Shown piece after piece: positions 9,496 to 19,534 of a DNA stretch of 64,000 bases. The DNA is taken from positions 62,001-126,000 of the forward strand of contig NZ_VSMC01000005.1 in NCBI RefSeq assembly GCF_008728965.1, read 5' to 3'. A program made the position numbers and the translations under genes. The DNA is from Heminiphilus faecis (GTDB lineage: Bacteria; Bacteroidota; Bacteroidia; Bacteroidales; Muribaculaceae). The notes beneath the pieces are model-generated. The model worked only from the letters and a program-made list of their open reading frames with translations, did not search any database and had not been told where the DNA came from. Each line of letters begins with the position of its first letter. Position 1 is the stretch's first letter.

Positions 9496-10461
9496 TTAAG
9501 TTTCATATTCGACAACTATGGTAGTCCATCCGTCGACACTCACGTCAAGGTCGCCCTGCTGAGTAGACCCGATTTCAGGCAGTTCAAGACCGTCGATAAC
9601 GATATTGACATTATGAGGGTCACTTGCGGCAAGCACCTGCGAAGTCACATCAAACCGGTAACATAGTCTGCGTCCGTCACCAAGGCCTACATACAGATCC
9701 AGAATATTCGGAGCCGTTACGTCGACCGTACGGCCAAACGTATAGAACCGCCCTGTTATCATATCGCCGTTTTTCGCAACAGCCTCCACAGGCAACGTCA
9801 CATTATCACGGCCCAATAGTCCGGTGGCCATGTGTACAGACGAACTCATACCCGATATTACAGCCACCATGAACTTCACTCCGTCGAGATGTCTCACATT
9901 TCTTATCTCATAATTGTAAATGGCACAAAGTTCATCAGGACAACACACGATTTCAGTATCAGAGACTTCATTATCATAACCCACATAATCTGCTGTCACA
10001 TCCACACGCGACCGGGCCGCGGTCCACAGCATATCAGGACACGGATGCATATTATCCAGATCAATACCCATACTGTCGGGAATAAGGCTATGCGGCACTT
10101 TCCCCAACGCAGCCGTATACGCATCATAATCCTCGTAATTGCTTTCGTCACGAAACAAAATGTCGTATGTGTCATTGTTATAGACAAGCATATGATATGA
10201 CCCGGAAGGTATGCTCACGAATCCGCCTTTATTTGAAGCAATATCAAAACGCCATATGGCGCCCGGCCCGATTGGGAAAAAATAGACGGCCATTCCGGCC
10301 GGATCAGCTGCCGGAGCCTTGTCCCAGTCAAATACGACCTTAATACGCCTTGTGACTACATCATCGCAAGTGTCATAATCATATATACAGGACGTAAGAA
10401 CCATACCGGCAACGAGCGCCGCCATGACTGCAAGTATCATATATGACCTTAATACTCTCAT
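9496..10461 (-). CDS. DUF5119-family lipoprotein
   Basis: About 321 residues from the ATG at 10461; an in-frame TTG at 10479 would add six residues. The signal peptide ends in lipobox LTSC with Cys25. The mature part begins IYDYDTCDD and has TRRIKVVFDWDKAPAADPAGMAVYFFP, a pattern typical of DUF5119 proteins encoded beside fimbrillins. They are thought to act as anchors or early assembly factors, similar in placement to Mfa2/FimB; this is inference from context. It lies between the TolC gene (66-base gap to the ATG) and the fimbrillin gene. Confidence 0.78.
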   Translation of the reverse strand: MRVLRSYMILAVMAALVAGMVLTSCIYDYDTCDDVVTRRIKVVFDWDKAPAADPAGMAVYFFPIGPGAIWRFDIASNKGGFVSIPSGSYHMLVYNNDTYDILFRDESNYEDYDAYTAALGKVPHSLIPDSMGIDLDNMHPCPDMLWTAARSRVDVTADYVGYDNEVSDTEIVCCPDELCAIYNYEIRNVRHLDGVKFMVAVISGMSSSVHMATGLLGRDNVTLPVEAVAKNGDMITGRFYTFGRTVDVTAPNILDLYVGLGDGRRLCYRFDVTSQVLAASDPHNVNIVIDGLELPEIGSTQQGDLDVSVDGWTTIVVEYET

Positions 10462-10527
10462 AATCACATCCTGTTTCAATCTAACACATATCTGTTTGAT
10501 TTTGTTTAAACACGTAATATCCGAAAA

Positions 10528-11835
10528 TCAGTCTATACGGCCTGTCGCATTCAGATATTGCGCTTTCGACATACGAAATGCGCCGTAAGCAGCTATATAA
10601 TCATCTTTAGCCTGCCTGTCAAGTGCCTGCGCATCAAGAAGGTCGGTAATAGTACACATACCCGCGTCATAGTATGCTTTGTTGAGTCGCAGATTCTCTT
10701 CGCTCTGCGCTATAGCCTCATAAGCGATGATCATTTTACGGTGAGCGGCCGTGAGATTATCCCACTTGTCCGACATCTCTATTTCAAGTTTTTGGCTCAT
10801 ATTATCAAGCTCGATACGGGCATTATTTAATTCATGCGATTTACGCTTTATCGCATATGAACCGCCCCACCATCCCGATAACGGCACCGACAAAGCTACC
10901 ATAATACCGGCAAAATTATGACTCTGATTAAACATATCATGATAAAACCATCCGGCACCCACGGCAAGTTTTGGCAGATTATTGCCCACCTCCATTCTCT
11001 TTTCAATAAGTTTTGCTTCCACGTTTTTTACAAGCAGTTTGTGGTCGGAAGTCTGCATAAGAGCATCGGAAGGATTTATGTAAACAGCCGCAGGATAATT
11101 CGGAACAGTATCCGGTATCTCGCTCAGAACACGTATTCTCGTATCAGTACCAAGCCCCATCTGTTGTGCCAGCAGCATAGTCATGAGTTCTATGCCATTT
11201 TCAAGATCTACAAGGTCGGCGCGGTAACTGTTGCGCTTAAGTTCGACTTTAAGATAATCGTTCATCATTGCCACACTCGCATCGACAGCAGCCTTCACTT
11301 GCAATCCGAGCGAGTCGAGTACAGTGATAGCGCTTTCAAGGGTCTGTTTCGTGGCGTTAAGAGTCACGAGTTTCCAGTATATGGTTTCAGTCTGTAGCTG
11401 CACGAGGTCGGCGCTTTGACGTTTACGTATTCTTGCCACCTCCTCGCCGACTTTGGCAAGTTTGTTACCATTGACAATCTGTCCGCCCATGAAAATCGGC
11501 TGCATGGCCCACACTCCGGCCGTCTTGCCCTTATTTATAATGCCGAGTGTAAACAGGTCAAGGACATCGTATTGTATCATGTCATGATTGGCACGAAATG
11601 CCGAAGCACCCGCAGATACTTCCGGAAAGTATTTTGTAAATGCTTCACGGCGTGTTTCGATTGCGGAACAAAGATTATTGTCGGCTACATGTATGTCGGA
11701 GTTATTTTCAAGCGCCATCTGCTTGCACTGCTCAAGAGTGAACAGCGAATCGGCAACAGAGTCCTGTGCATACATTGAGCCTGACACCGACAATATGCCC
11801 AGAATACCGGCTGTTAATATACTATACTTTTTCAT
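10528..11835 (-). CDS. TolC-family outer membrane efflux channel
   Basis: About 435 residues from the ATG at 11835, which directly precedes a signal peptide (MKKYSILTAGILGILSVSGSMYAQ). An upstream in-frame start would overlap the permease gene and puts 21 residues before this signal, so it is unlikely. The protein begins with LTLEQCKQMALENN-like helices and has long alternating coiled-coil segments, including SEENLRLNKAYYDAGMCTITDLLDAQ, the hallmark TolC repeat. It forms the outer membrane duct for the RND pump encoded immediately upstream. The gap to the permease stop is 10 bases. Confidence 0.92.
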   Translation of the reverse strand: MKKYSILTAGILGILSVSGSMYAQDSVADSLFTLEQCKQMALENNSDIHVADNNLCSAIETRREAFTKYFPEVSAGASAFRANHDMIQYDVLDLFTLGIINKGKTAGVWAMQPIFMGGQIVNGNKLAKVGEEVARIRKRQSADLVQLQTETIYWKLVTLNATKQTLESAITVLDSLGLQVKAAVDASVAMMNDYLKVELKRNSYRADLVDLENGIELMTMLLAQQMGLGTDTRIRVLSEIPDTVPNYPAAVYINPSDALMQTSDHKLLVKNVEAKLIEKRMEVGNNLPKLAVGAGWFYHDMFNQSHNFAGIMVALSVPLSGWWGGSYAIKRKSHELNNARIELDNMSQKLEIEMSDKWDNLTAAHRKMIIAYEAIAQSEENLRLNKAYYDAGMCTITDLLDAQALDRQAKDDYIAAYGAFRMSKAQYLNATGRID

Positions 11836-11845
11836 AATTACAGTC

Positions 11846-14800
11846 TTATAAAAGATGAGTTTCAAGAGGTTGTTCAACAGGCTTGTCAGCATCGGCATTC
11901 CTGCTTTTCATCATACAATATGCCACCGGTATAACAGTGAGTATGAAAACCATGGTTATAGGTGTGCCCCAGAAAATCACCACACCCATAGGCTTCCATA
12001 AGGCGCTGTTACCTATGACCATCGGCAGAACTCCCATAGTTGCGGCCGCCGAAGTAAGGAATATCGGCCTCATTCTGCGCTTGGACGCATTAAGCACCGC
12101 ATCACGTACAGTCTGACCTTGATTTCTCAACTCTTCGGCATAGTCAAGAAGCACTATGGCATTTCGCACCAATATACCCATAAGCGACACTATGCCCAAC
12201 ACACACGTAAGCGACAGCGCCGTATCCTGTATGATAAGTCCGGCCGCCGCACCGGGCACACACAGCATCAACGACAAAAGCAACAGTAATGACGTATCGG
12301 CTTGCGCATAATGGAGCAGCAATATGAAAAATATAATCGCCACTGCCATAGCCAGCCCTGAAAGTATTTCAGGCAGGGTATCCATGGTATTCTCCCACTC
12401 GCCTCCACGCACGACATTGACCTCGGCAGGCAGATTCATGTTAGCGATACTGTCAGCCAAAGCCTCGGTACGGTCAATCACATTAATATTGCGCTGGACC
12501 TCTGCAATAAGCGATACTGTATATACACCGTTGTAGTGCGTCAGCATTCCCGGTTGCCAATCAGGTGTCACGGTAGATATCTGACGCAAAGGCACCGTAC
12601 CGAATCCGAGCACCGGCATAGGCTCTTTCTCAAGATTGTCGATATTGCTCCGGTCAGAAGTCGGCGTCTTTAGCGTGACAGGTATTCCGTAATCGCCTTC
12701 CCACACCGTTGCCACAGGCAATCCCTGAGAATACCGCAAGGCGAGTGTTGTTTCGATAAGAGTTGAGTTGAGTCCAAGACGTCCGGCTTTAACGTTGTCG
12801 GCGTCCACCATGGCCGATGCAAGCGGATTGTCAAGAGACACACGCACATTACGTAGTCCGGGCACATGCCGTGCCACAGACGCCACAGAGTCAGCCACCC
12901 GTTTAAGCATAGCCGGATCGTCCCCTGAAAACCTGAATTCTATAGGATAATCGGCCGTAGAATAACTAAGCTGCTTGAACCGCACAAAAGCATCAGGAAA
13001 ATAGCTCTCATATTTTTCGGTATACTCGTCAAGCACCTCAATAGTGGCGTCATTGTTTTTTGTATTCACTATGAATTGCGCGAAATCGGGTCCTCCGACC
13101 TGTGGAGCATAAGTAGCCTGAAATCTCGGCGACGAACAACCGTGAAAAGATGCTATCGACACCACACGGTCATCTTTTGACAATATATTTTCAAGCGAGT
13201 CAGCCACCACGGTAGTACGTTCAACCGAAGTGCCTTGAGGCATATTTATTTCTACTGCAAACTGATTGCGCTCGGCAATAGGCATCAATTGCAACGGACG
13301 CGACACAAACATCCACACCCCGGCCACAACACATATGACACCAATAAGCAAGGTGGTCTTTGGATGGCCGAAGCACCAGTCAATAACCTTGTCATATCCA
13401 TTCTGCATCGAAACAAAAAAACTGAATTTCTTTTTTCCGCTTTCTATAGCCTCTTGCTGAAGTTTATAAATAGGCTTCTTTATAAGTTTGTATTGCAAAA
13501 ACGGCACAAGCAGCTCAGCTACCAGTAGCGATACAAGAAGAATTATAGTCATTCCCCACGGAAAGTCGGTAAGGAAGTCGCGAAACATGCCCTTAATTGT
13601 GATAAGAAACGGGAAAAAAGTAACCGAAATGGCAAGAGTGGCCGAAAATATGGCTTTAAAGAATTCGGTACCAGACCTCAATGTCGCCGTATAATGATCG
13701 ACACCTTCGGATATAAGTTCTACATAATCATCTATGATGACTACCGAATTGTCTACAATCATGCCCAAAGTCACAATAAGACATGCCAGAGTCACCGTAT
13801 TGAGTTCTATGCCGAAACAATAAAAGAGTCCGAGAGATATAAATATAGCTATCGGTATTGTCGAAGCGGCAATAAGAGCCACATTCAAAGGCAGCAAAAG
13901 CATTATAACCACGACAACGGCTATAATAGCCACAAGAAGTTCAACAAGAAAATAGTTTACAGAGCTATTTACCACCACCGGCTGATCCGTGATTTTAAAC
14001 AGTGTCACGCTCTCGGGTATGTCTTTTTGGAATTCAGCTATCTGCCGGTCAACTTCCTTACCCATTTCCACGATATTATACCCCTCTTTCATCTGGACAC
14101 CGAGAAGTATACACTTATGCGAATTGTTGGTTATATAACTGTCAGGTTCAGGGTACTCCCTTTTTATTTCAGCTATGTCACCGAGTTTTACCACATCACC
14201 GTCAGGTGTCGACAGCACCACTATATCGGCTATATCCGCTATGGTATTGGCCGAGCGGCTTACTATTATCGGTTGTGTGTAATAAGTGCTTTTAAGCGAT
14301 CCTCCTGTGGTTTTAAAACCTTGAGCCAGCAGCGTGGCACCCACAGTGGTTTCGGAAAGGGCGTAATGTTTTAGTTTTTCGGGATTGAAATATACAGCAA
14401 TCTCTTCTTTCTGCATGCCGTATACATTCATAGCACCGACACTCTCCACAGCACGCAACCGCGCTTTAAGATTATCCATATATTTATCAAGTTCACGATA
14501 AGTTTTGTCATCGCTCTGCATCGTTATCAGCAGAGCCGACGTATCGCCGAAATCGCTCATCGTCTCTACAGCCAGCACACCCGGGGGCAACGTCATCTTC
14601 ACCTGCTGCATACCTATCTTGAACTCATTCCAGAACGGTTTTGACTCGGCTTCGGTAACATTATCGTCCAATTCGACAAAAATTATCATCATTCCGGCCG
14701 TAATCTGCGAATGCGTTTTTTTCTTGTCGACCTGCTTATAGGAAAACACATAATCTTCAAGAGGTTTCAGAACCTCCTGCTCTATCTGTTCTACCGTGGC

Positions 14801-15013
14801 CCCGGGATATACAGCCGCTACTACTCCTTCGCGTACAGTAAAGGACGGGAACTCGTTTTTATCCATTACTTTCAGGGCATAAATGCCGAAAGCGATAAAA
14901 ACACATACAAGTAATATCACCTCCTTACGATATTTCAGGCCCAGCGCCACCAATGGATTGGGAGTTAGCTGCTTATCGGACATAGGCCGGGAATTGTTTG
15001 TTTCTGACGCCAT
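11846..15013 (-). CDS. RND efflux permease (HAE1/AcrB-like)
   Basis: 1055 residues, full length. An inner membrane proton-driven exporter with 12 predicted helices and two large periplasmic loops. The N-terminus has NPLVALGLKYR and the family segment PGATVEQIEQEVLKPLEDYV. The TM4 proton-relay motif reads GMIVDNSVVIIDD, so the second Asp of the AcrB pair is Asn, as in many Bacteroidetes homologues. The C-terminal half has GILVRNAIVLLDYAEELR and RMRPIFLTSAAATMGVLPM. It lies between the adaptor (25-base gap) and the TolC gene. The substrate is unknown. Confidence 0.95.
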   Translation of the reverse strand: MASETNNSRPMSDKQLTPNPLVALGLKYRKEVILLVCVFIAFGIYALKVMDKNEFPSFTVREGVVAAVYPGATVEQIEQEVLKPLEDYVFSYKQVDKKKTHSQITAGMMIIFVELDDNVTEAESKPFWNEFKIGMQQVKMTLPPGVLAVETMSDFGDTSALLITMQSDDKTYRELDKYMDNLKARLRAVESVGAMNVYGMQKEEIAVYFNPEKLKHYALSETTVGATLLAQGFKTTGGSLKSTYYTQPIIVSRSANTIADIADIVVLSTPDGDVVKLGDIAEIKREYPEPDSYITNNSHKCILLGVQMKEGYNIVEMGKEVDRQIAEFQKDIPESVTLFKITDQPVVVNSSVNYFLVELLVAIIAVVVVIMLLLPLNVALIAASTIPIAIFISLGLFYCFGIELNTVTLACLIVTLGMIVDNSVVIIDDYVELISEGVDHYTATLRSGTEFFKAIFSATLAISVTFFPFLITIKGMFRDFLTDFPWGMTIILLVSLLVAELLVPFLQYKLIKKPIYKLQQEAIESGKKKFSFFVSMQNGYDKVIDWCFGHPKTTLLIGVICVVAGVWMFVSRPLQLMPIAERNQFAVEINMPQGTSVERTTVVADSLENILSKDDRVVSIASFHGCSSPRFQATYAPQVGGPDFAQFIVNTKNNDATIEVLDEYTEKYESYFPDAFVRFKQLSYSTADYPIEFRFSGDDPAMLKRVADSVASVARHVPGLRNVRVSLDNPLASAMVDADNVKAGRLGLNSTLIETTLALRYSQGLPVATVWEGDYGIPVTLKTPTSDRSNIDNLEKEPMPVLGFGTVPLRQISTVTPDWQPGMLTHYNGVYTVSLIAEVQRNINVIDRTEALADSIANMNLPAEVNVVRGGEWENTMDTLPEILSGLAMAVAIIFFILLLHYAQADTSLLLLLSLMLCVPGAAAGLIIQDTALSLTCVLGIVSLMGILVRNAIVLLDYAEELRNQGQTVRDAVLNASKRRMRPIFLTSAAATMGVLPMVIGNSALWKPMGVVIFWGTPITMVFILTVIPVAYCMMKSRNADADKPVEQPLETHLL

Positions 15014-15038
15014 AATATATCAGAGCTTATGATTACCA

Positions 15039-16103
15039 CTATTTTACAACCGACACTTCGGTTCCCGTACTTACTTTCTGCATACCGGCTACAATCACGC
15101 TGTCACCACGCGACAGTCCGTTCACCATCACACCATCATGTGTGAATTGGTCAGATGTTATAAATCGTCTCATAGCCTTACCGTTCTTGACAACCCACAC
15201 AAACTGTCGGCTGTCAGAATCAAGGAGCACGCTCTGCGAAGGCAATACGAAAGATGATGTTTGGAAATGTATGCTGTCGGCGGAGCAACCGTTGACGGCA
15301 ACCGTACCGATCATGCCGGGAAGTATTTTATCATCAGGATTAGGTATACTGAATTTTACCGTATAGGACCTTGTCAGAGGATCGGCCACAACAGCCTTCT
15401 GGACAAGCCGTCCCTGTAACCGCATGCTGTCAACACCGCCTACAGTTATTGAAGCAGCACATCCGTCATTGAAATTTGAAATCTCTTGTTCGGGTACCGA
15501 TATGGCTATTCTCATGTCATTCAGATTCACTATTCGCATTACCGGTTGCGCGGCGATTACCGTCTGACCGTCATCCATCATCTTTTCCGACACATATCCC
15601 GTGATAGGAGAATACAATGATGCGTCACCGACAGCCCTGCCTGCAAGAGCAGCCGCATTCTCAGCCTGTTTTAGCTTGGACTGCACTTCCACCCATTTTA
15701 TATCGGGTAAGGCGTTGGCATCATGCAGCTTCTTAAGTCTCCGGTAAGCATCGCGCGCTTCCTCCAGTTCAGCCTGCGCTATATTGTTGGTATTAACAAG
15801 GCTTTGGTCCTTTATACGGGCCAACAATTGACCTTTGCTGACCTTGTCACCAACATTCACATAAATCCTTGTAACAGTTCCCGGCACCGAGAAGCTGACA
15901 GTAGAGGACTCCGCTGACTCCGTAGTGCCGGAAAACAAGCGTCCGTCACCTCCCTGCGTATTGTCGCCCATGACCTTCACTTCTACTTTTGCAGGAGGCG
16001 TAACAGTCTCTTTATCATGATTTTTACATCCGTTCAAAGCCATCAAAGCCATTATGGTCAGTATTGACGGAATAAATGTGCTGCATATACTTAAATGTGC
16101 CAT
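15039..16103 (-). CDS. RND efflux periplasmic adaptor (membrane fusion protein), lipoprotein
   Basis: 354 residues. The N-terminal signal ends in a lipobox-like LNGC (Cys26), suggesting lipid anchoring. A biotinyl-lipoyl-like hairpin follows: VPGTVTRIYVNVGDKVSKGQLLARI, a helical hairpin (about 115-155), then YSPITGYVSEKMMDDGQTV. Beta-barrel and membrane-proximal domains make up the C-terminus. It bridges the permease and the TolC channel. It is the first gene of the efflux operon; no regulator gene is adjacent. The plus-strand prmA gene diverges from it. Confidence 0.93.
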   Translation of the reverse strand: MAHLSICSTFIPSILTIMALMALNGCKNHDKETVTPPAKVEVKVMGDNTQGGDGRLFSGTTESAESSTVSFSVPGTVTRIYVNVGDKVSKGQLLARIKDQSLVNTNNIAQAELEEARDAYRRLKKLHDANALPDIKWVEVQSKLKQAENAAALAGRAVGDASLYSPITGYVSEKMMDDGQTVIAAQPVMRIVNLNDMRIAISVPEQEISNFNDGCAASITVGGVDSMRLQGRLVQKAVVADPLTRSYTVKFSIPNPDDKILPGMIGTVAVNGCSADSIHFQTSSFVLPSQSVLLDSDSRQFVWVVKNGKAMRRFITSDQFTHDGVMVNGLSRGDSVIVAGMQKVSTGTEVSVVK

Positions 16104-16231
16104 AAATAGTTGAATATGTTTAAGTTTTTATCTAATAAACAATGTTAATCTTCCTTATGTTTTGGCGACAGTATCAATTTATTGAACACATTATTATAAT
16201 ACCGACTTGTCATAGTTTCATAAATTCTCAT

Positions 16232-16239
16232 TACTTTTG
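16232..16239 (+). promoter_or_regulatory. Bacteroidetes -7 promoter element for prmA
   Basis: TACTTTTG fits TAnnTTTG and lies 23 bases before the prmA ATG. The spacer is shared with the divergent efflux operon, for which I could not find a clear minus-strand element. Confidence 0.5.
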
Positions 16240-16262
16240 CAGTATTAAACATTATTTGTAAA

Positions 16263-17111
16263 ATGAACGACTATATTGAAGTCAGACTTGACATATCTCC
16301 CTGTGACGAAACATCGACCGACCTGCTTGCAGCGCTATTATGCAACAAGGATTACGAAAGTTTTGTACCCGATAACGACGGATTGACAGCATACGTAAAA
16401 AAAGAGTTTTTTGATGAAACGGTGTTCAAGGAAGTAATAGCCGATTTCCCGTTTGAAGCCACGATTGAAGTCCGATGGTCGACAGTCGAGGGCCGGGATT
16501 GGAATGCGGAATGGGAGAAAAATTATTTCAAACCTATCGTCATTGATAATCAGTGTGTGATACACAGCTCTTTTCACACCGACATACCCAGTCTGCCATA
16601 TGACATAGTGATAGATCCCAAAATGGCTTTCGGCACAGGCCACCATCAGACGACATCTTTAATAATAAGACGTCTGATCGAAATGCCTCTTGAAAACAAA
16701 TCAGTCATAGACATGGGCACCGGAACCGGCATTCTCGCGATACTTGCCGCCATGCGTGGTGCGAATCCGGTCAATGCTGTCGAGATTGACGAATTCGCAC
16801 ACGTAAATGCGGTTGAAAATGTCAGACTCAACGGACATGCCGAAATAAATGTCATACTCGGCGATGCCGGAGCTCTTGATAATCTTGAGACGGCCGACCT
16901 GTTTATTGCCAATATCAACCGCAACATCATAACCGCCGACATGCGGCATTATGCATCAAAACTTGCTGAAGGCGGCGACATGTTGCTAAGCGGATTCTAT
17001 GAAGAAGATGTAGAAACCATATTTGCCGAGGCGTCCAATCATGGACTGAAACATACCGGAACTTATGTGCTGGACAGGTGGACATGCCTGCAATTAAAGA
17101 AACTATCTTGA
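16263..17111 (+). CDS. prmA: Ribosomal protein L11 methyltransferase
   Basis: 282 residues. PrmA trimethylates lysines and the N-terminus of L11. The N-terminal domain (1-95) includes a WNAEWEKNYFKPI segment, followed by the PrmA signature FGTGHHQTTSLIIRRL, the SAM-binding MGTGTGILAILAAMRGA and the late IANINRNII motif. It sits four bases upstream of the ABC ATPase gene, so the three genes probably form one transcript. Confidence 0.95.
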   Translation: MNDYIEVRLDISPCDETSTDLLAALLCNKDYESFVPDNDGLTAYVKKEFFDETVFKEVIADFPFEATIEVRWSTVEGRDWNAEWEKNYFKPIVIDNQCVIHSSFHTDIPSLPYDIVIDPKMAFGTGHHQTTSLIIRRLIEMPLENKSVIDMGTGTGILAILAAMRGANPVNAVEIDEFAHVNAVENVRLNGHAEINVILGDAGALDNLETADLFIANINRNIITADMRHYASKLAEGGDMLLSGFYEEDVETIFAEASNHGLKHTGTYVLDRWTCLQLKKLS

Positions 17112-17115
17112 TTTT

Positions 17116-18036
17116 ATGAATATAATTGAAGTAAAGGACGTAGTAAAAGACTACTCCGGCCACCGTGCCCTCGACCATGTGAGCCTTAATGTGGAGGAAG
17201 GCACCATATATGGACTTCTCGGCCCGAACGGTGCAGGAAAGACATCGCTTATACGTATACTCAACCAGATAACGCGCCCCGATGAAGGAGAGGTATTGCT
17301 CAACGGCAAGCCTCTGGCTCCTTCCGACGTCATGCATATGGGATATCTGCCTGAAGAACGAGGACTGTATAAAAAAATGAAAGTGCTGAGCCACATTGTA
17401 TATCTCGGACGACTTAAAGGCATGTCCAAGAACGACGCCCATCGCGCGGCTATGGAATGGCTCGAAAGAATGGACCTCGCCGAATGGGCCAACAAAAAAG
17501 TAGAAGCCCTTTCAAAAGGCATGGCACAGAAAGTACAGTTCATAGCGACTGTAGTACATAATCCTAAGCTGCTGATCTTCGACGAACCCTTCTCCGGCTT
17601 CGACCCGGTCAACACCGAACAGCTGAAGAAAGAGATACTCCGACTTAACGATAACGGATCCACCATACTCTTTTCAACCCACAATATGGCTTCGGTTGAA
17701 GAAGTATGCAAAGAATTCACACTCATAAACAAGTCCCGCGCAGTACTGCAGGGCAATGTATACGACATCAGACGCCGGTTCAAAAAAAATCTATTCCGTG
17801 TACACGTTGCCGAACCCGTACTCGCTCCTGACAACGCGCTGTACTCCATCGTATCACTTTCACCCCGGCTTCAGTCGGGCTGCGAAGCTACCGTAAAACT
17901 GAATCAGGGTGTATCGACACGCGATGCCATAAGCAATCTAAACGGCAATTATACTCTTCTCGGCTTTGAAGAGCTTCTACCGTCAATGAACGAAATTTTC
18001 ATAGAAACCGTCACAGACTCCAATGAACAAAGATAG
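17116..18036 (+). CDS. ABC transporter ATP-binding protein (NatA-like)
   Basis: 306 residues. It has Walker A GPNGAGKTS at 36-44, signature LSKGMAQK at 132-139, Walker B LLIFDEPF at 152-159, an HN switch (THNMAS), and a C-terminal DUF4162-like extension (about 215-300) found in Na+/drug exporter ATPases. It energises the ABC-2 permease encoded by the next gene, which it overlaps by 14 bases. The substrate is not deducible; NatAB homologues have been linked to Na+ export. Confidence 0.92.
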   Translation: MNIIEVKDVVKDYSGHRALDHVSLNVEEGTIYGLLGPNGAGKTSLIRILNQITRPDEGEVLLNGKPLAPSDVMHMGYLPEERGLYKKMKVLSHIVYLGRLKGMSKNDAHRAAMEWLERMDLAEWANKKVEALSKGMAQKVQFIATVVHNPKLLIFDEPFSGFDPVNTEQLKKEILRLNDNGSTILFSTHNMASVEEVCKEFTLINKSRAVLQGNVYDIRRRFKKNLFRVHVAEPVLAPDNALYSIVSLSPRLQSGCEATVKLNQGVSTRDAISNLNGNYTLLGFEELLPSMNEIFIETVTDSNEQR

Positions 18037-19333
18037 ATTTATGTTAGTGATGCAACGCGAGTATCTCTCGATTGTTGCAAAAAAGTCTTTTATAATAAGC
18101 ACACTGCTTGCGCCGGTAATAATGTTAGCGCTTGTCGCAATACCGGCCCTGCTGATGACAGTCAACAATTCCGACTCCCGTCTTATAAGCATCATTGATG
18201 AAACAGGACAATACTCCGACATATTCAAGGACAATGACGACTACCGGTTCAGAATCGAGACCGACATGACTCCTGAAAATATGAAAGACCGCTATAAAAA
18301 GGCCGACGGCGACATATACGCCATAGTGGTCATACCCTCCGATGTGGAAGAATCGAAAACAATCAACGTATATTCGGAAAAGCCCGTCAAGATAACCCTC
18401 AGCCGCGAACTTGAAGAGCCGCTAAACAAAAGTCTGTCAGACGCCAAGATCGCCTCATACAATCTGCCCGAGTTAAAGGATATGATAGCACAAAGCGATG
18501 TGGAAGTCAAAATCAGGAGCCACACATGGGACGAAGAAGGAGAGAAAGTGTCATCAAGCGAGATAGCTATGATAGTCGGGCTTTTCCTCGCTTTTCTTAC
18601 TTATATGTTTGTGCTCATGTACGGTGCCATGATTATGGGTTCTGTCGTAGAAGACAAGACCAACCGCATAGTTGAGGTCATAGTAAGCACATGCCGTCCG
18701 ATGGAACTAATGCTCGGGAAAATAGTAAGTATAGCCCTTGTAGGACTTACTCAGATATTGATCTGGGCCGTATTTTTAGGCATAGGCCTGTTTGTGGTCA
18801 GTATGTTCGGCATAGCCACCTCCACTCCCGACATTGCCGCAGGCATGACTGCCGGCACCTCTATGCCGGAAATGCCGACATCGGAAGTGTCAGACATATT
18901 GCAGGCTGTACTCGGCATAAACTGGTTCAGACTGCTCGGTATATTTATATTGTATTTCATCGGCGGTTATCTGCTATATGCGGCACTGTTTGCCGGTTTC
19001 GGCTCGGCTGTGGACCAACAGAGCGATGCCAATCAGTTCACCATGCCTATAATGATGATTATCATACTCGCCCTTGTCATAGGGCAGGCATGCATGGAAA
19101 ATCCCGACGGAACACTCGGAGTGATAGCTTCACTCGTACCGTTCACATCACCCATAGTCATGATGATACGTCTGCCTTACGATGTACCGGCATGGCAAAT
19201 ATTGACAAGTCTCTTGCTGCTCTACGGCACAGCTTTGCTCTTTGTATTCCTTGCATCGAGAATTTATCGTACCGGCATACTTATGTATGGACGCAAGGTG
19301 TCGTTTAAAGAGATCATCCGCTGGATAAAATAG
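18023..19333 (+). CDS. ABC-2 type permease (NatB-like)
   Basis: 436 residues. One membrane helix (about 22-44) is followed by a large extracytoplasmic domain (45-175), then five or so helices from about 180. These include MYGAMIMGSVVEDKTNRIVEVIVSTCRPMELMLGKI, a hallmark of ABC-2 exporters of the NatB/YhaP type. Its start lies inside the ATPase gene, so translation is probably coupled. A Met/Pro/Thr-rich loop (TAGTSMPEMPTSEVSD) lies between two helices. Confidence 0.9.
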   Translation: MNKDRFMLVMQREYLSIVAKKSFIISTLLAPVIMLALVAIPALLMTVNNSDSRLISIIDETGQYSDIFKDNDDYRFRIETDMTPENMKDRYKKADGDIYAIVVIPSDVEESKTINVYSEKPVKITLSRELEEPLNKSLSDAKIASYNLPELKDMIAQSDVEVKIRSHTWDEEGEKVSSSEIAMIVGLFLAFLTYMFVLMYGAMIMGSVVEDKTNRIVEVIVSTCRPMELMLGKIVSIALVGLTQILIWAVFLGIGLFVVSMFGIATSTPDIAAGMTAGTSMPEMPTSEVSDILQAVLGINWFRLLGIFILYFIGGYLLYAALFAGFGSAVDQQSDANQFTMPIMMIIILALVIGQACMENPDGTLGVIASLVPFTSPIVMMIRLPYDVPAWQILTSLLLLYGTALLFVFLASRIYRTGILMYGRKVSFKEIIRWIK

Positions 19334-19415
19334 ACAATGTGTAAGCAAAACGACACTCATTTATTGCAGATTAAAGATTATTGCCGCAAAAGATGTAAAA
19401 TAATTCACTTTTCGC

Positions 19416-19446
19416 TTTGACATTTAAAAATAATGGTGTAATTTTG
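19416..19446 (+). promoter_or_regulatory. leu operon promoter (-33 TTTG, -7 TAATTTTG)
   Basis: TTTG at 19416-19419 and TAATTTTG at 19439-19446 are separated by 19 bases, the consensus spacing for Bacteroidetes promoters. Transcription would start near 19452, about 20 bases before the leader peptide ATG. Confidence 0.8.
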
Positions 19447-19472
19447 CTCCATCAAACAACAATATTGAATCA

Positions 19473-19529
19473 ATGAATACGACTCTTCTTTCCCTATCGC
19501 TAACTTCAGGCCTTACGCTATCGAAATGA
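19473..19529 (+). CDS. Leucine-rich leader peptide of the leu operon
   Basis: An 18-codon ORF reading MNTTLLSLSLTSGLTLSK, with six leucines (33 percent). It has two adjacent CTT codons at positions 5-6, then CTA, CTA, CTT and CTA. It starts just after the mapped promoter and ends 48 bases before the attenuator stem. Its position, composition and the alternative RNA stems indicate a regulatory peptide: stalling at leucine codons when Leu-tRNA is scarce would favour antitermination. This role is inferred. I know of no assigned gene name in this group. Confidence 0.82.
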   Translation: MNTTLLSLSLTSGLTLSK

Positions 19530-19534
19530 TTGTG

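Noticed and set aside
13694-14374. 226-codon plus-strand ORF inside the RND permease gene
   Set aside because: It is antisense to a conserved, full-length permease and its translation is rich in Tyr/His/Arg from reversed codons, with no domain.
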